Positions 34,620 through 46,485 are shown, numbered from the stretch's first letter. The stretch is 64,000 nucleotides of DNA from Delphinus delphis (GCF_949987515.2 NC_082701.1:32815755-32879754), one strand, 5' to 3'. Program-made: numbers and translations. Notes: a model not told the origin generated them from the sequence alone.

Positions 34620-35051
34620 CAGAGGGTCCCGATTTATGATTTTCCATTTTAAGATGGTGTGAATCAACAAGCATTTGGTAGAAATTATACTTCGAATTTC
34701 AAAATTTGATTTTTTTTCCAGGCCAGCAATACACAGCATTATACCTTCTCCTGAGGTTGGGCAAGGCAGCAGCCCTGTCACAGGATCACAACAGTAAACA
34801 ACTGATACATTGACAACCATTCTGTTTTTCACTTTCAGTACAGTATTCAATAAATTACATGAGATATTCAACACTTTATTATAAAATAGGCTTTGTGTTA
34901 GATGATTTTGCCCAACTATAGGTTAATGGAAGTGTTCTGAGCACGTTTAAAGTAGTCTTGGGTAAGCTAGGATGTTTGGTAAGTTAGGTAATTAAATGCA
35001 TTTTTGACTTATCAGGATGGAACCCCTTTGTATATTGAGGAAGGTCTGTGT
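34620..35051. mobile_element. Tigger-like (TcMar) nonautonomous DNA transposon
   Basis: The left end AGAGGGTCCCGATTTATGAT and right end AATGCATTTTTGACTTATCA through GTATATTGAGGAAGGTCTG form an imperfect inverted pair. The inside carries CAGTACAGTATTCAATAAAT, ATATTCAACACTTTATTATA and GTGTTCTGAGCACGTTTAAA, characteristic of a mammalian mariner/Tigger-derived MITE. The exact name is not certain. It sits near the end of the MLT2-type LTR. The 104-codon minus-strand frame inside is accidental. Confidence 0.72.
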
Positions 35052-35068
35052 ATGTTATTATAAATCAC
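35052..35068 (-). mobile_element. MLT2-type LTR, resumed terminus
   Basis: TTATTATAAATCACA is the terminal sequence expected of the LTR that was cut at 34619 and lies immediately past the Tigger-like element. Confidence 0.65.
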
Positions 35069-35189
35069 AATAACACAGAGCCAGATCAAGTTAGAGGATT
35101 TTAGCTTTAACACATACATAAAGGGGGTGGAGATGGGGGGCTTTAAGCAGGGGAAGGCATCATTTGATTGGCATTTTATTATTCATTAG

Positions 35190-35310
35190 ATGTACTTATC
35201 CATTCATTCATCCACCAAATATTTATTGAGCACCTATAAAGTGTGAGGTTCTGAGCTACAAACCCGAGATAATCTTTCTCTCAATAAGGTTGGGTGAGTA
35301 AGAATAACAG
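35190..35310 (-). mobile_element. L2 LINE 3' end
   Basis: CATTCATTCATCCACC, then AAATATTTATTGAGCACCTA and TGTGAGGTTCTGAGCTAC, is the reverse complement of the L2 tail and 3' UTR. Confidence 0.72.
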
Positions 35311-36149
35311 CATTGGAGGCTAATAAGAAGGCTATTGTAATAGGTCAGTGGAAGATGACAAGAGCCTGAAGGGCATGGCAGTGTGGGAGTGGATTGACTG
35401 GGAAATTCTTGGAATATTACATGCATTTCCTAAAGTTTTCGTTGGTACCCAATTTTCTATGATAAGGTGGAATAAGATGAAAATGCCCTTTCGACTCCCA
35501 ATTTAGGCAAATGGGCAGTGTGTAGTGATGTCATTAGCTAGATCAGAATACTGAAGGAGAAACGTATGGGATGGTGAGGTAACCAAATATTATGTGGTAT
35601 GGGAGTTTCATCCACCCAAGTGCAATGGCATGATCTCTCATGGGTGCAGAAGGTAACCAAAGCCATTGAAAATACTTTTAATGGCTAGAAAAAATTACCT
35701 TTACCTTGAAATGGAATACTGACACTTTGAAGCTTCTACTAACTGATCATATTTTCATAAGTAACTCAGAATCAATCTACTTTGCAGGGTCCCTGCCGCT
35801 GAATTCCCAAAGAAATGTCTATAAATGAGTGTTTACATATCTAATCCTACTGATTTCTATTCTCATTTGTCTTCACTTCTGAGGGTCTGAAATTTGGCAG
35901 TGATTCTCCCCCACCTTAACTCTTCCTTTTTCCATCTAGTTCTTCTTGACAGTCTTAATGATTAAAAAGTGAACATTTATGTGAATCAATAAAGCTTGCC
36001 CTTAAGGAACTCTAGAATCATCTTTTTGAAAAGTGAGATATCACCCGCTTCTATAGGGACTTTGCAAACTTCTCTTTTAATCAGGTTTAAAATTAACAAA
36101 CAAACAAAACCCTATGCTCAACATCATTGAATTGTAGGCTGTTACCTCG
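35311..36149. other. Unassigned stretch
   Basis: No gene or repeat was recognised. The text is ordinary AT-rich unique-looking DNA up to the L1-E insertion site. Confidence 0.4.
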
Positions 36150-36161
36150 TCCTTTGGCTTT
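36150..36161. repeat. Left target-site duplication of L1-E
   Basis: TCCTTTGGCTTT at 36150-36161 is repeated perfectly at 43333-43344, at the two ends of L1-E. Confidence 0.93.
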
Positions 36162-36536
36162 ATTTATTTGTTTTTTACATCTTTATTGGAGTATAATTGC
36201 TTTACAATAGTGTGTTAGATTCTGCTTAATAACAAAATGAATCAGTTATACATATACATATGTTCCCATATCTCTTCCTTCTTGCATCTCCCTCCCTCAC
36301 TCCCTCCTATCCCACCCCTCCAGGCGGTCACAAAGCACCGAGCTGATCTCCCTGTGCTATGCGGCTGCTTCCCACTAGCTATCTACCTTACGTTTGGTAG
36401 TGTATATATGTCCATGCCTCTCTCTCACTTTGTCACAACTTACCCTTCCGCCTCCCCATATCCTCAAGTCCATTCTCTAGTAGATCTGTGTCTTTATTCC
36501 TGTCTTACCCCTAGGTTAATCATGACATTTTTTTTC

Positions 36537-39500
36537 TTAAATTCCATATATATGTGTAGGTATACGGTATTTGTCTTTTGCTTTCTGACTTACTTCACTC
36601 TGTATGACAGACTCTAGGTCTATCCATCTCATTACAAAGAGCTCAATTTTGTTTCTTTTTATGGCTGAGTCATATTCCATTGTATATATGTGCCACATCT
36701 TCTTTATCCATTCATCCAATGATGGACACTTACATTGTTTTCATCTCCGGGCTATTGTAAATAGAGCTGCAATGAACATTTTGGTACATGACTCTTTTTG
36801 AATTATGGTTTTCTCAGGGTATATGCCCAGTAGTGGGATTGCTGGGTCATATGGTAGTTCTATTTGTAGTTTTTTAAGGAACCTCCATACTGTTCTCCAG
36901 AGTGGCTGTACCAATTCACATTTCCACCAGCAGTGCAAGAGTGTTCCCTTTTCTCCACACCCTCTCCAGCATTTATTGTTTCTAGATTTTTTGGTGATGG
37001 CCATTCTGACTGGTGTGAGATATCTCATTGTAGTTTTGAATTGCATTTCTCTAATGATTAATGATGTTGAGCATTCTTTCATGTGTTTGTTGACAGTCTG
37101 TATATCTTCTTTGGAGAAATGTCTATTTAGGTCTTCTGCCCATTTTTGGATTGGGTTGTTTGTTTTTTTGTTATTGAGCTGCATGAGCTGTTGTAAATTT
37201 TGGGAATGAATCCTTTGTCAGTTGCTTCACTGACAAATATTTTCTCCCATTCTGAGGGTTGTCTTTTGGTCTTCTTTATGGTTTCTTTTGCTGTGCAAAA
37301 GCTTTGAAGTTTCATTAGGTTCCATTTGTTTATTTTTGTTTTTATTTCCATTTCTCTAGGAGGTGGGTCAAAAAGGATCTTGCTGTGATTTATGTCATAG
37401 AATGTTCTGCCTATGTTTTCCTCTAAGAGTTTGATAGTGTCTGACCTTACATTTAGGTCTTTAATCCATTTTAAGCTTATTTTTGTGTATAGTGTGAGGG
37501 AGTGATCTAATCTCATACTTTTACATGTACCTGCCCAGTTTTCAAAGCACCACTTATTGAAGAGGCTGTCCCTTCTCCACTGTACATTCCTGCCACCTTT
37601 ATCAAAGATAAGGTGTCCATATGTCCGTGGGTTTATCTCTGGGCTTTCTATCCTGTTCCATTGATCTATCTTTCTGTTTTTGTGCCAGTACCATACTGTC
37701 TTGATTGCTGTAGCTTTGTAGTATAGTCTGAAGTCAGGAAGCCTGATTCCTCCAGCTCCATTTTTCATTCTCAAGATTGCTTTGGCTATTCGGGGTCTTT
37801 TGTGTTTCCATACAAATTGTGAAATTTTTTGTTCTAGTTCTGTGAAAAATGCCAGTGATAGTTTGATAGGGATTGCATTGAATATATAGATTGCTTTGGG
37901 TAGTAGAGTCATTTTCACAAAGTTGATTCTTCCAATCCAAGAACATGGTATGTATCTCCATCTATTTGTATCATCTTTAATTTCTTTCATCAGTGTCTTA
38001 TAATTTTCTGCATACAGGTCTTTTGTCTCCTTAGGTAGGTTTATTACTAGATATATTATTCTTTTGGTTGCAATGGTAAATGGGAGTGTTTTCTTGATTT
38101 CACTTTCAGATTTTTCATCATTAGTGTATAGGAATGCCAGAGATTTCTGTGCATTATTTTTTTTATCCTGCTACCTTACTAAATTCATTGATTAACTCTA
38201 GTAGTTTTCTGGTAACATCTTTAGGATTCTCTATGTATAGTATCATGTCATCTACAAACAGTGACACCTTTACTTCTTCTTTTCTGATTTGGATTCCTTT
38301 TATTTCCTTTTCTTCTCTGATTGCTATGACTAAAACTTTCAAAACTATGTTGAATAAGAGTGGTGAGAGTGGGCAACCTTGTCTTGTTCCTGATCTTAGT
38401 GGAAATGCTTTCAGTTTTTCACCATTGAGGATGATATTGGCTGTGGGCTTGTCATATATGGCCTTTATTATGTTCAGGAAAGTTCCCTCTATGCCTAATT
38501 TCTGCATGGTTTTTATCATAAACGGGTGTTGAATTTTGTCAAAAGCTTTCTCTGCATCTATTGAGATGATCATATGGTTTTTCTCCTTCAATTTCTTAAT
38601 ATGGTTTATCACATTGATAGATTTGTGTATATTGAAGAATCCTTGCATTCCTGGAATAAACCCCACTTGATCATGGTGTATGATCCTTTTAATGTGCTGT
38701 TGGATTCTGTTTGCTTGTATTTTGTTGAGGATTTTTGCATTTATGTTCATCAGTGATATTGGCCTGTAGATTTCTTTCTTTGTGACATCCTTGTCTGGTT
38801 TTGGTATCAAGGTAATGGTGGCCTCATAGAAGGAGTTTGGGAGTGTTCCTCCCTCTGCTATTTTTTGGAAGAGTTTGAGGATAGGTGTTAGCTCTTCTCT
38901 AAATGTTTGATAGAATTCGCCTGTGAAGCCATCTGGTCCTGGGCTTTTGTTTGTTGGAAGATTTTTAATCACAGTTTCAATTTCAGTGCTTGTGATTGGT
39001 CTGTTCATATTTTCTATTTCTTCCTGATTCAGTCTTGGCAGGTTGTGCATTTCTAAGAATTTGTCCATTTCCTCCAGATTGTCCATTTTATTGGCATAGA
39101 GTTGCTTGTAGTAATCTCTCATGATCTTTTTTATTTCTGCAGTGTCAGTTGTTACTTATCCTTTTTCATTTCTAATTCTATTGATTTGAGTCTTCTCCCT
39201 TTTTTTCTTGATGAGTCTGGCTAATGGTTTATCTATTTTGTTTATCTTCTCAAAGAACAAGCTTTTAGTTTTATTGATCTTTGCTATTGTTTTCTTCATT
39301 TCTTTTTCATTTATTTGTGATCTGATTTTTATGATTTCTTTCCTTCTGCTAACTTTGGGTTTTTTTCTTTCTTCTTTCTCTAATTGCTTGAGGTGCAAGG
39401 TTAGGTTGTTTATTAGAGATGTTTCCTGCTTCTTAAGGTGGGCTTGTATTGCTATAAACTTCCCCCTTAGAGCTGCTTTTGCTGCATCCCATAGGTTTTG

Positions 39501-40346
39501 GGTCATTGTGTCTCCATTGTCATTTGTTTTTAGGTATTTTTTGATTTCCTCTTTGATTTCTTCAGTGATCACTTGGTTATTAAGTAGTGTATTGTTTAGC
39601 CTCCATGTGTTTGTATTTTTTACAGATCTTTTCCTGTAATTGATATCTAGTCTCATGACATTTTTGTCGGAAAAGATATTGATACAATTTCAGTTTTCTT
39701 AAATTTACCAAGGCTTGATTTGTGACCCAAGATATGATCTATCCTGGAGAATGTTCCATGAGCATTTGAGAAAAATGTGTATTCTGTTGTTTTTGGATGG
39801 AGTGTCTTATAAATATCAATTAAGTCCATCTTGTTTAATGTATCATTTAAAGCTTGTGTTTCCTTATTTATTTTCATTTTGGATGATCTGTCCATTGGTG
39901 AAAGTGGGGTGTTGAAGTCCCCTACTATGAATGTGTTACTGTCGATTTCCCTTTTTATGGCTGTTAGTTTTTGCCTTATATCTTGAGGTGCTCCTATGTT
40001 AGGTGCATAAATATTTACAATTGTTATATCTTTCTTGGATCGATCCCTTGATCATTATATAATGTCCTTCTTTGTCTCCTGTAGTTTTCTTTATTGTAAA
40101 GTCTATTTTCTCTGATATGAGAATTGCTACTCCAGCTTTCTTTTGGTTTCCATTTTCATGGAATATCTTTTTCCATCCTCTCACTTTCAGTCTGTATGTG
40201 TCTCTAGGTCTGAAGTGGGTCTCTTGTAGACCACATATATATGGGTCTTGTTTTTCTATCCATTCACCCAGTCTCTGTCTTTTGTTGGGAGCAGTTAATC
40301 CATTTACATTTAAGCTAATTATCAATATGTATGTTCCTATTCCCAT
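36537..40346 (-). pseudogene. ORF2: L1-E ORF2, seven open pieces
   Basis: The start at 40346 reads MGIGTYILIISLNVNGLTAP. Endonuclease marks are NVNGL and LQETHFRPRD. The catalytic GDFNTP block is read across a frameshift near 39935, and the later SDH region is damaged near 39655. In the reverse transcriptase, 39122-38163 is one 319-codon frame with [48 protein letters not shown] and [10 protein letters not shown]; the usual FADD is FVDD, still a Y/F-x-D-D box. Further frameshifts lie near 38160, 37130 and 36740, plus a stop at 39156. The C-terminal [18 protein letters not shown] keeps its cysteine and histidine spacing. Not functional. Confidence 0.92.
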
Positions 40347-40404
40347 TTTATTAACTGTTTTGGGTTTGTTATTATAGATCTTTTCCTTCTCTTGTGTTTC
40401 TTGC

Positions 40405-41299
40405 CTAGAGAAGGTCCTTTAGCCTTTGTTGTCAAGCTAGTTTGGTGGTGCTGAACTCTCTCCAGCTTTTGCTTGTCTGTTAAGGTTTTAATTTCCCCAT
40501 CAAATCTGAATGAGATCCTTGCTGGGTAGAGGAATCTTCGGTGTAGGTTTTTTCTCCTTTATCACTTTAAATATGTCCTGCCAGTCCCTTCTGGCTTGTG
40601 GAGTTTCTGCTGAAAGATCAGCTGTTAACCTTATGGGGATTCACTTGTGTGTTATATTTTGTTTTTGCCTTGCTGCTTTTAATATGTTTTCTTTATATTT
40701 AATTTTTGACAGTTTGATTAATATGTGTCTTGGCGTGTTTCTCCTTGGATTTATTCTGTATGGGACTCTCTGTGCTTCCTGGACTTGATTAACTATTTCC
40801 TTTCCCATATTAGGGAAATTTTCAACTATAATCTCTTCAAATATTTTCTCAGTCCCTTTCTTTTTCTCTTCTTTTTCTACAACCCTTATAATTCGAATGT
40901 TGGTGTATTTAATGTATTCCCAGAGGTCTCTGAGACTGTCCTCAGTTCTTTTCATTCCTTTTCCTTTATTTTGCTCTGCAGTAGTTATTTCCACTATTTT
41001 ATATTCCAGGTCGCTTATCTGTTCTTCTGCCTCCGTTATTCTGCTATTGATCCCTTCTAGAGTACTTTTCATTTCATTTATTTTTTGTTCATCATTATTT
41101 GTTTCATCTTTAGTTCTTCTAGGTCCTTGTTAAAAGTTTCTTGCAATTTGTGTATTCTATTTTGCAGATTTTGGATCATCTTTACTATCATTATTCTGAA
41201 TTCTTTTTCAGGTAGACTGCCTATTTCCTCTTCATTTGTTAGGTCTGGTGGGTTTTTATCTTGCTGCTTCATCTGCTGTGTGTTTTTCTCTCTTCTCAT
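40405..41299 (-). pseudogene. ORF1: L1-E ORF1, two breaks
   Basis: The start at 41299 reads MRREKNTQQMKQQDKNPPDL, followed by NEEEIGSLPEKEFRIMIVKM and a coiled-coil region. A stop and frame change near 41075 separate this from a 143-codon piece (41072-40641) with NTLEGINSR-type coiled coil, TNIRIIRVVEKEEKKKG (RRM) and NTPRHILIKLSKIKYKENIL. A second frame change near 40640 precedes the C-terminal SAETPQARRDW region. The stop TAG is at 40405-40407. At about 298 codons its length is normal. Confidence 0.9.
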
Positions 41300-41826
41300 T
41301 TTGCTTATCTTATTGTGTTTGGGGTCTCCTATTTGCAGGCTGCAGGTTCGTAGTTTCCATTGTTTCTGGTGTCTGTCCCCAGTGACTAAGGTTGGTTCAG
41401 TGGGTTGTGTTGGCTTCCTGGTGGAGGCGACTAGTACCTGTGTTCTGGTGGGTGAGGCTGGATCTTGTCTTTCGGGTGGGCAGGTCCATTTCTGTTGGTG
41501 TGTTTTGGGGTGTCTGTGGACTTATCATGATTTTGTGCAGTCTCTCTGCTATTGGGTGGGGTTGTGTTCCTGTCTTGCTAGTTGTTTGGCATAGGGTGTG
41601 CAGCACTGTAGCTTGCTGGTCCTTGAGTGAAGCTGGGTGTTTGTGTTGAGATGGAGATCTCTGGGAGATTTTCGCCATTTGATATTATGTGTAGCTGGGA
41701 GGTCTCTTGTTGACCAGTGTCCTGAAGTTGGCTCTCCCACCTCAGAGGCTCAGCACTGACTCCTGGCTGGAGTACCAAGAGCCTTTCATCCACATGGCTC
41801 AGAAAAAAAGGGAGAAAAAGTAGAAT

Positions 41827-41836
41827 GAAAGAAAAA

Positions 41837-41892
<56 letters not shown>
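41827..41892. repeat. (GAAA)n microsatellite in the L1-E 5' UTR
   Basis: About 15 GAAA units, preceded by an impure A and G run. In L1 sense it is a TTTC polypyrimidine tract inside the T-rich block of the leader. Confidence 0.95.
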
Positions 41893-43332
41893 AGATAAAA
41901 GAAAATAAAGTAAAATAAAATAAAGTTATTAAAATAAAAAAATAATTATTAAGAAAAAAATATTTTTAAAAAGTAAAAAAAACAAAAAAACAAAAAAAGG
42001 AAAGATAGAACCGTAGGAGAAACGGTGAAAGCAAAGCTATACAGACAAAATCTCGCACAGAAGCATAGACATACACACTCACAAAAAGAGGAAAAGAGGA
42101 AAAAATCATAAATCTTGCTCTCAAAGTCCACCTCCTCAATTTGGGCTGATTCTTTGTCCATTCATGTATTCCACAGATGCAGGGTACATCAAGTTGATTG
42201 TGGAGATTTAATCCGCTGCTTCTGAGGCTGCTGGGAGAGATTTCCCTTTCTCTTCTTTGTTCGCACAGCTGCCGCGATTCAGTTTTGGATTTGGCCCCAC
42301 CTCTGAGTGTAGGTCGCCGGAGGGCGTCTCTTCTTTGGTCAGACAGGACGGGGATAAAGGAGCAGCTGATTCGGGGGCTCTGGCTCACTCAGGCTGGGCG
42401 GGGGGAGGGGTATGCAGTGCGGGGCGAGTCTGCAGCGGCAGAAGCCAGCGTGACATTGCACCAGCCTGAGGCGCACCGTGCGTCCTCCTGGGGAAGTTGT
42501 CCCTGGATCCCGGGACCCTGGCAGTGGCGGGCTGCACAGGCTTCCCAGAAGTGAGGTGTGGATAGCGACCTGTGCTCGCACACAGGCTTCTTGGTGGCGG
42601 CAGCAGCAGCCTTAGCGTCTCATGCCTGTCTCTGTGGTCCATGCTGATCGCCACAGCTCGCGCCCATCTCTGGAGCTCCTTTAAGCAGCACTCTTAATCC
42701 CCTCTCCTCGCACACCAAGAAACAAAAAGGGAAGAAAAAGTCTCTTGCCTCTTTGGCAGGTCCAGACTTTTCCCCAGGCTCCCTCCCGGGTACCTGTGGT
42801 GCCCTAACCCCCTGCAGGCTGTGTTCACGCTGGCAACCCCAGTCCTCTCCCTGCGCTGCGACCGAAGCCCGAACCTCAGCTCCCAGCCCCGCCCGCCCCG
42901 GCGGGTGAGCAGACAAGCCTCTCAGGCTGGTGAGTGCTGGTCGGCACTGATTCTCTGTGTGGGAATCTCTCCGCTTTGCCCTCCACATCCCTGTTGCTGT
43001 GGTCTCCTCCATGGCTCCGAAGTTCCTCTCCTCTGCCACCTGCAGTCTCCGCCCACGAAGGGGCTCCTAGTGTGTGGAAACCTTTCCTCCTTCACAGCTC
43101 CCTCCCACTGGTGCACGTCCCAACCCTATTCTTTTGTCTCTGTTTATTCTTTTTTCTTTTGCCCTACCCAGGTACGTGGTGAGTTTCTTGCCTTTTGGGA
43201 GGTCTGAGGTCTTCTGCCAGCATTCAGTAGGGGTTCTGTAGGAGTTGTTCCACGTGTAGATGTATTTCTGATGTATCTGTGGGGAGGAAGGTGATCTCCG
43301 CATCTTACTCTTCTGCCATCTTCTCCCCTCCC

Positions 43333-43344
43333 TCCTTTGGCTTT
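43333..43344. repeat. Right target-site duplication of L1-E
   Basis: Perfect copy of TCCTTTGGCTTT, adjacent to the 5' terminus of L1-E. Confidence 0.93.
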
Positions 43345-43739
43345 TTAACATGCACTTCTCTTAGGTTTGTATTCACAACAAGAAGTCTGTGTCTGACTGA
43401 CTCAGAAATACCATTATCACAATTTTTTTCTTTCAAAGCAGTACAGTGCAGACCTCAAGGCACCAATTATCCTTCTATCCCTCACATTATTTTTACTGTA
43501 CGCCTCATCCCTCAGCTAGAGTAAAATCAACAGTTAAAGGTCTGCCCTTCACTTTCTCTCAGGTCTATGGGTTGTTCAACTTTAAAGGTCAATTTTTTGC
43601 TGCCTCACTTTGTTTTTGGGGAAGCTAGTGATACTATTGAATAGAACTCCCATCTGAAAAACACCTATTCCTCATACTTTTTTCTTGTTTTTAAAACAAG
43701 TGTTATTTGCTGAGATTAATATTGACACATACTCATAGG
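43345..43739. other. Unassigned stretch
   Basis: Nothing was recognised; this is the downstream flank of L1-E. Confidence 0.4.
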
Positions 43740-44303
43740 AGAAAATGTGCAAATTGAAGGGTAAAGGAAAATGTCGAGATTGCCCATAACCCCACCACAA
43801 AGAAAAACAACCACATCTTCTTGCATTTTATTGAATTTCTTCTAAATCATATATTCTTACAGTTAAGACCAGTTACCTTTCTATTTCCAGCTTTTTATAT
43901 GACACTGTATTTTTACATGTCCCTTAAAATTATTTTTCAATATTATTTTTAATAGCCGAAAAATAATCCATCATATGAATATGTCAAATTTTATCTTAAC
44001 AGTTCCCGAATTTCTGGTTATTTATTTAGTTTCCAGTGTTTTAGATGTAACAAATAATGCTGCAGCAAATAATGCTTCAATAATGTCTACATTTTGGATG
44101 AGAAAATTCAGATTCCCAGGTATGGAATTTCTGATCTGAAGGAAATACACTTTTTAAAACATAGAGCAATTTCTCTCCCTCTTTTCTATGCATTTTTACT
44201 AAGTTGAGATCATACTACACATATGTACCTCTTTTGCTTTTTTTATTTCACATTATACTTATATTACTTATAAGTTCCCCAAATGTGGGACATTCCACTT
44301 TTT

Positions 44304-44521
44304 TTTTAACATCTTTATTGGAGTATATTTGCTTTACAAAGGTGTGTTAGTTTCTGCTTTATAACAAAGTGAATCAGCTGTACATATACATATATCCCCA
44401 TATCTCTTCACTTTTGCATCTCCCTCCCTCCCACCCTCCCTATCCCACCCCTGTAGGTGGTCACAAAGCATAGAGCTGATCTCCTTGTTCTATGTGACTG
44501 CTTCCCACTAGCTATCGGTTT
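44304..44521 (-). mobile_element. Very short 5'-truncated L1 3' end
   Basis: About 218 bp of L1 3' UTR only, in minus orientation: AACATCTTTATTGGAGTATA, CTTTATAACAAAGTGAATCA, ATATCCCCATATCTCTTCAC and GCTTCCCACTAGCTATC. TTCCACTTTT at 44294-44303 and TACCACTTTT at 44522-44531 look like its duplication with one mismatch. Confidence 0.85.
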
Positions 44522-44781
44522 TACCACTTTTGATGATACTTTAATGAAAACCTTTGAGCATAAATTTTGTTACATCCTTATTATTTCCATAAGACAAAAA
44601 CAACAGAGGTGGAATAATTTAGTAAAAGGGTCTGAATGAGAGAGAGCGAGAAAGAGAGAGGTGGTTTTATTACATTCTCATTGCTCTGTCTTTAGTTTCC
44701 GTAATCACTAAAAAAATTGGACATTTTTTCGTGAGTTTTTGGTGTATCATTTCCCAGTCTGACTCTACTTTTACTTTAATT

Positions 44782-45017
44782 AAGATATGGTTCCTGGGGC
44801 TTCCCTGGTGGCGCAGTGGTTGGGAGTCTGCCTGCCGATGCAGGGGACGCGGGTTCGTGCCCTGGTCCGGGAGGATTCCACATGTCGCGGAGCGGCTGGG
44901 CCCGTGAGCCATGGCCGCTGAGCCTGCACGTCCAGAGCCTGTGCTCCATGGCGGGAGAGGCCACAGCAGTGAGAGGCCCGCATACTGAAAAAAAAAAAAA
45001 AAAGATATGGTTCCTGG
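44782..45017 (+). mobile_element. CHR-2-type SINE number 1 with 16-bp TSD
   Basis: The SINE body at 44798-45001 begins GGCTTCCCTGGTGGCGCAGT. The pol III A-box-like TGGCGCAGTGG and B-box-like GGTTCGTGCCC mark its tRNA origin; an A tail ends it. AAGATATGGTTCCTGG is repeated perfectly at 44782-44797 and 45002-45017. It is a non-coding parasite of L1 machinery, inserted in old L1ME DNA. Confidence 0.95.
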
Positions 45018-45277
45018 ATGTCAGAACACATAGAACATTCATATTATTTTTTAACAGCTGTGTAGTTAACCCTTTGTATGACTATACTATAGTTGATTTA
45101 ACCATGCATCTACAGGTTGACATTTGTTTCCAGTTTTTGATATTTCAAGTAATGCTGCAATGAAATCTGTATATGTATGGCATATGTATTTTTTTACATT
45201 CCTGATTATGACTCCTGCCTATATATTTTTTTTGTGGTTTGTTGTTATTCTACATTGATTTGTAAGAGCTCTCAGAT

Positions 45278-45311
45278 ACACACACACAAACACACACAGA
45301 CACACACACAC
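45278..45311. repeat. Imperfect (CA)n microsatellite
   Basis: CA units interrupted by AAA and AGA. Confidence 0.93.
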
Positions 45312-45829
45312 GCTTCCCACTCCGTTCCTTTTTTAAAAAAAAGTATTTGTTTATAATATGTTTCACTGGATAAATGTTTAAACTTCTATGCAGTCAAATC
45401 TGTCGGTTTTTCCATTTAAGGCTTTTAGTTTTGAATCATGCTTGGCAAAGATTTCCCCTTTTCAGGATTATATTACTATTCTCCAGTACTTTATCCTAGC
45501 ACATTTATAGATCTAATTTTATATGTACATATTTGGAATATATATTTGTGCATACATAAAATAGAGATCTAACTTTATTCTCCTCCAAGTGGTTAGCCAA
45601 TTATCTCCACATAATTTATTGAATAATACATCCTTCTCTCACTGTTTATTATGCCTATATTTGCATATACACTTGGACTTTTTATTGGGCTCTCTTTTCT
45701 TATCCACTAATCTATTTGTCTATTCTTCATACTTCTTTAAATTATATAAGCTATACAGTCATTTATAATCTGATTAGGCAAGTCTTGATGTTTAAATATT
45801 CTGTTTCAAAATGGTTTGCCTAGATCCAT

Positions 45830-46485
45830 CAAGGAGTGCTAAAATTAGTAAGCCAAATTTAAGCAGAAATAGAATATTTGCATAGTCTCAAAGTATCTCC
45901 TCCCAAATATTTAGTAATTGAAGGAGGCAAATAATAAATTTATAGTGGAGAATCCTGGCAGATAGCACTTACCCAAGTGATCAAATTTCACATCACCAAT
46001 AATACATGTCAACCTCACATACCCCAATATGACACACAGAGAAGTGCAAATCACCTCTGAATCATCCTTCCCATTAATGCATAATCTCAATCTAATCATG
46101 GAAAACATCAGACAAACCCAAATTAAGGAACATTCTAAAGAATAACTAACCAGTAGTCTACAAAAGTGTCAAGGTCACAAAAGATAAGGAAAGACTTAGG
46201 AACTGTCATATATTGGAAGAAACTAAAGACACATGCACATAAATGCAATGTGGGGTCCTGAAAGAGCCAAAGGTTGTTAGTGGAAAAACTGGTGAAATCT
46301 GAATACATTCTGAAAATTTAGTTAATAATATTATAGCATGGTTAATTTCTTAGTTTTGGTAACTGTTCTATGGCTATATAAGATGTTAATGTAAGAGAAA
46401 ACTGGATATGAAGGCTATAAAGGAAAAACACCACTAGTTTTACAACTCTTTTGTAAGCTTAAAATTATCTCAAAATGAAAAAAAA
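45830..46485 (+). mobile_element. Old L1M-type 3' end (L1M5/L1ME-like)
   Basis: Marks in plus orientation are ATGACACACAGAGAAGTGCA, ACATGCACATAAATGCAATG, TGGGGTCCTGAAAGAGC, CTGGTGAAATCTGAATACAT, ATTTCTTAGTTTTGGTAACT and a terminal AAAATTATCTCAAAATGAAAAA. The order is that of an old L1 3' UTR; the subfamily name is tentative. Confidence 0.6.

Larger units (their letters stand above)
36162..43332 (-). mobile_element. L1-E, full-length LINE-1 (7.17 kb)
   Basis: Complete minus-strand LINE-1. The T-rich tail is at 36162-36177, the 3' UTR runs to 36536, ORF2 36537-40346, ORF1 40405-41299, and a 2-kb 5' UTR ends at 43332 with the terminus GGGGAGAAGATGGCAGAAGA in L1 sense. A perfect 12-bp duplication flanks it. 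The 5' UTR has a T-rich block (plus-strand A-rich, about 41790-42110) containing a GAAA microsatellite, and a GC-rich outer part (about 42190-43120). The length is greater than L1-C because that block is retained. Both ORFs are interrupted. Confidence 0.96.
43740..45800 (-). mobile_element. Old L1ME-type LINE mosaic
   Basis: This diverged L1 is read on the minus strand in pieces. 43740-44160 contains CAAATAATGCTGCAGCAAAT, where L1 has the 'aatgctgcaatgaac' word. 44680-44740 contains TAATCACTAAAAAAATTGGACATTTT, and 45030-45190 contains AAGTAATGCTGCAATGAAAT. 45380-45790 contains GCTTGGCAAAGATTT, CCTCCAAGTGGTTAGCCAATTA, TTTATTGAATAATACATCC and ACTAATCTATTTGTCTATTC. The 45030-45190 piece repeats a part already seen at about 44000, so more than one copy is involved. 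Younger insertions at 44304 and 44798 interrupt it. Confidence 0.6.

Noticed and set aside
34560..34874. 104-codon minus-strand frame
   Set aside because: It spans the junction of the LTR and the Tigger-like element and matches no transposase part.
42198..43207. Frames up to 139 codons in GC-rich DNA
   Set aside because: They belong to the 5' UTR of L1-E, with no L1 ORF0-like or host domain I can support.
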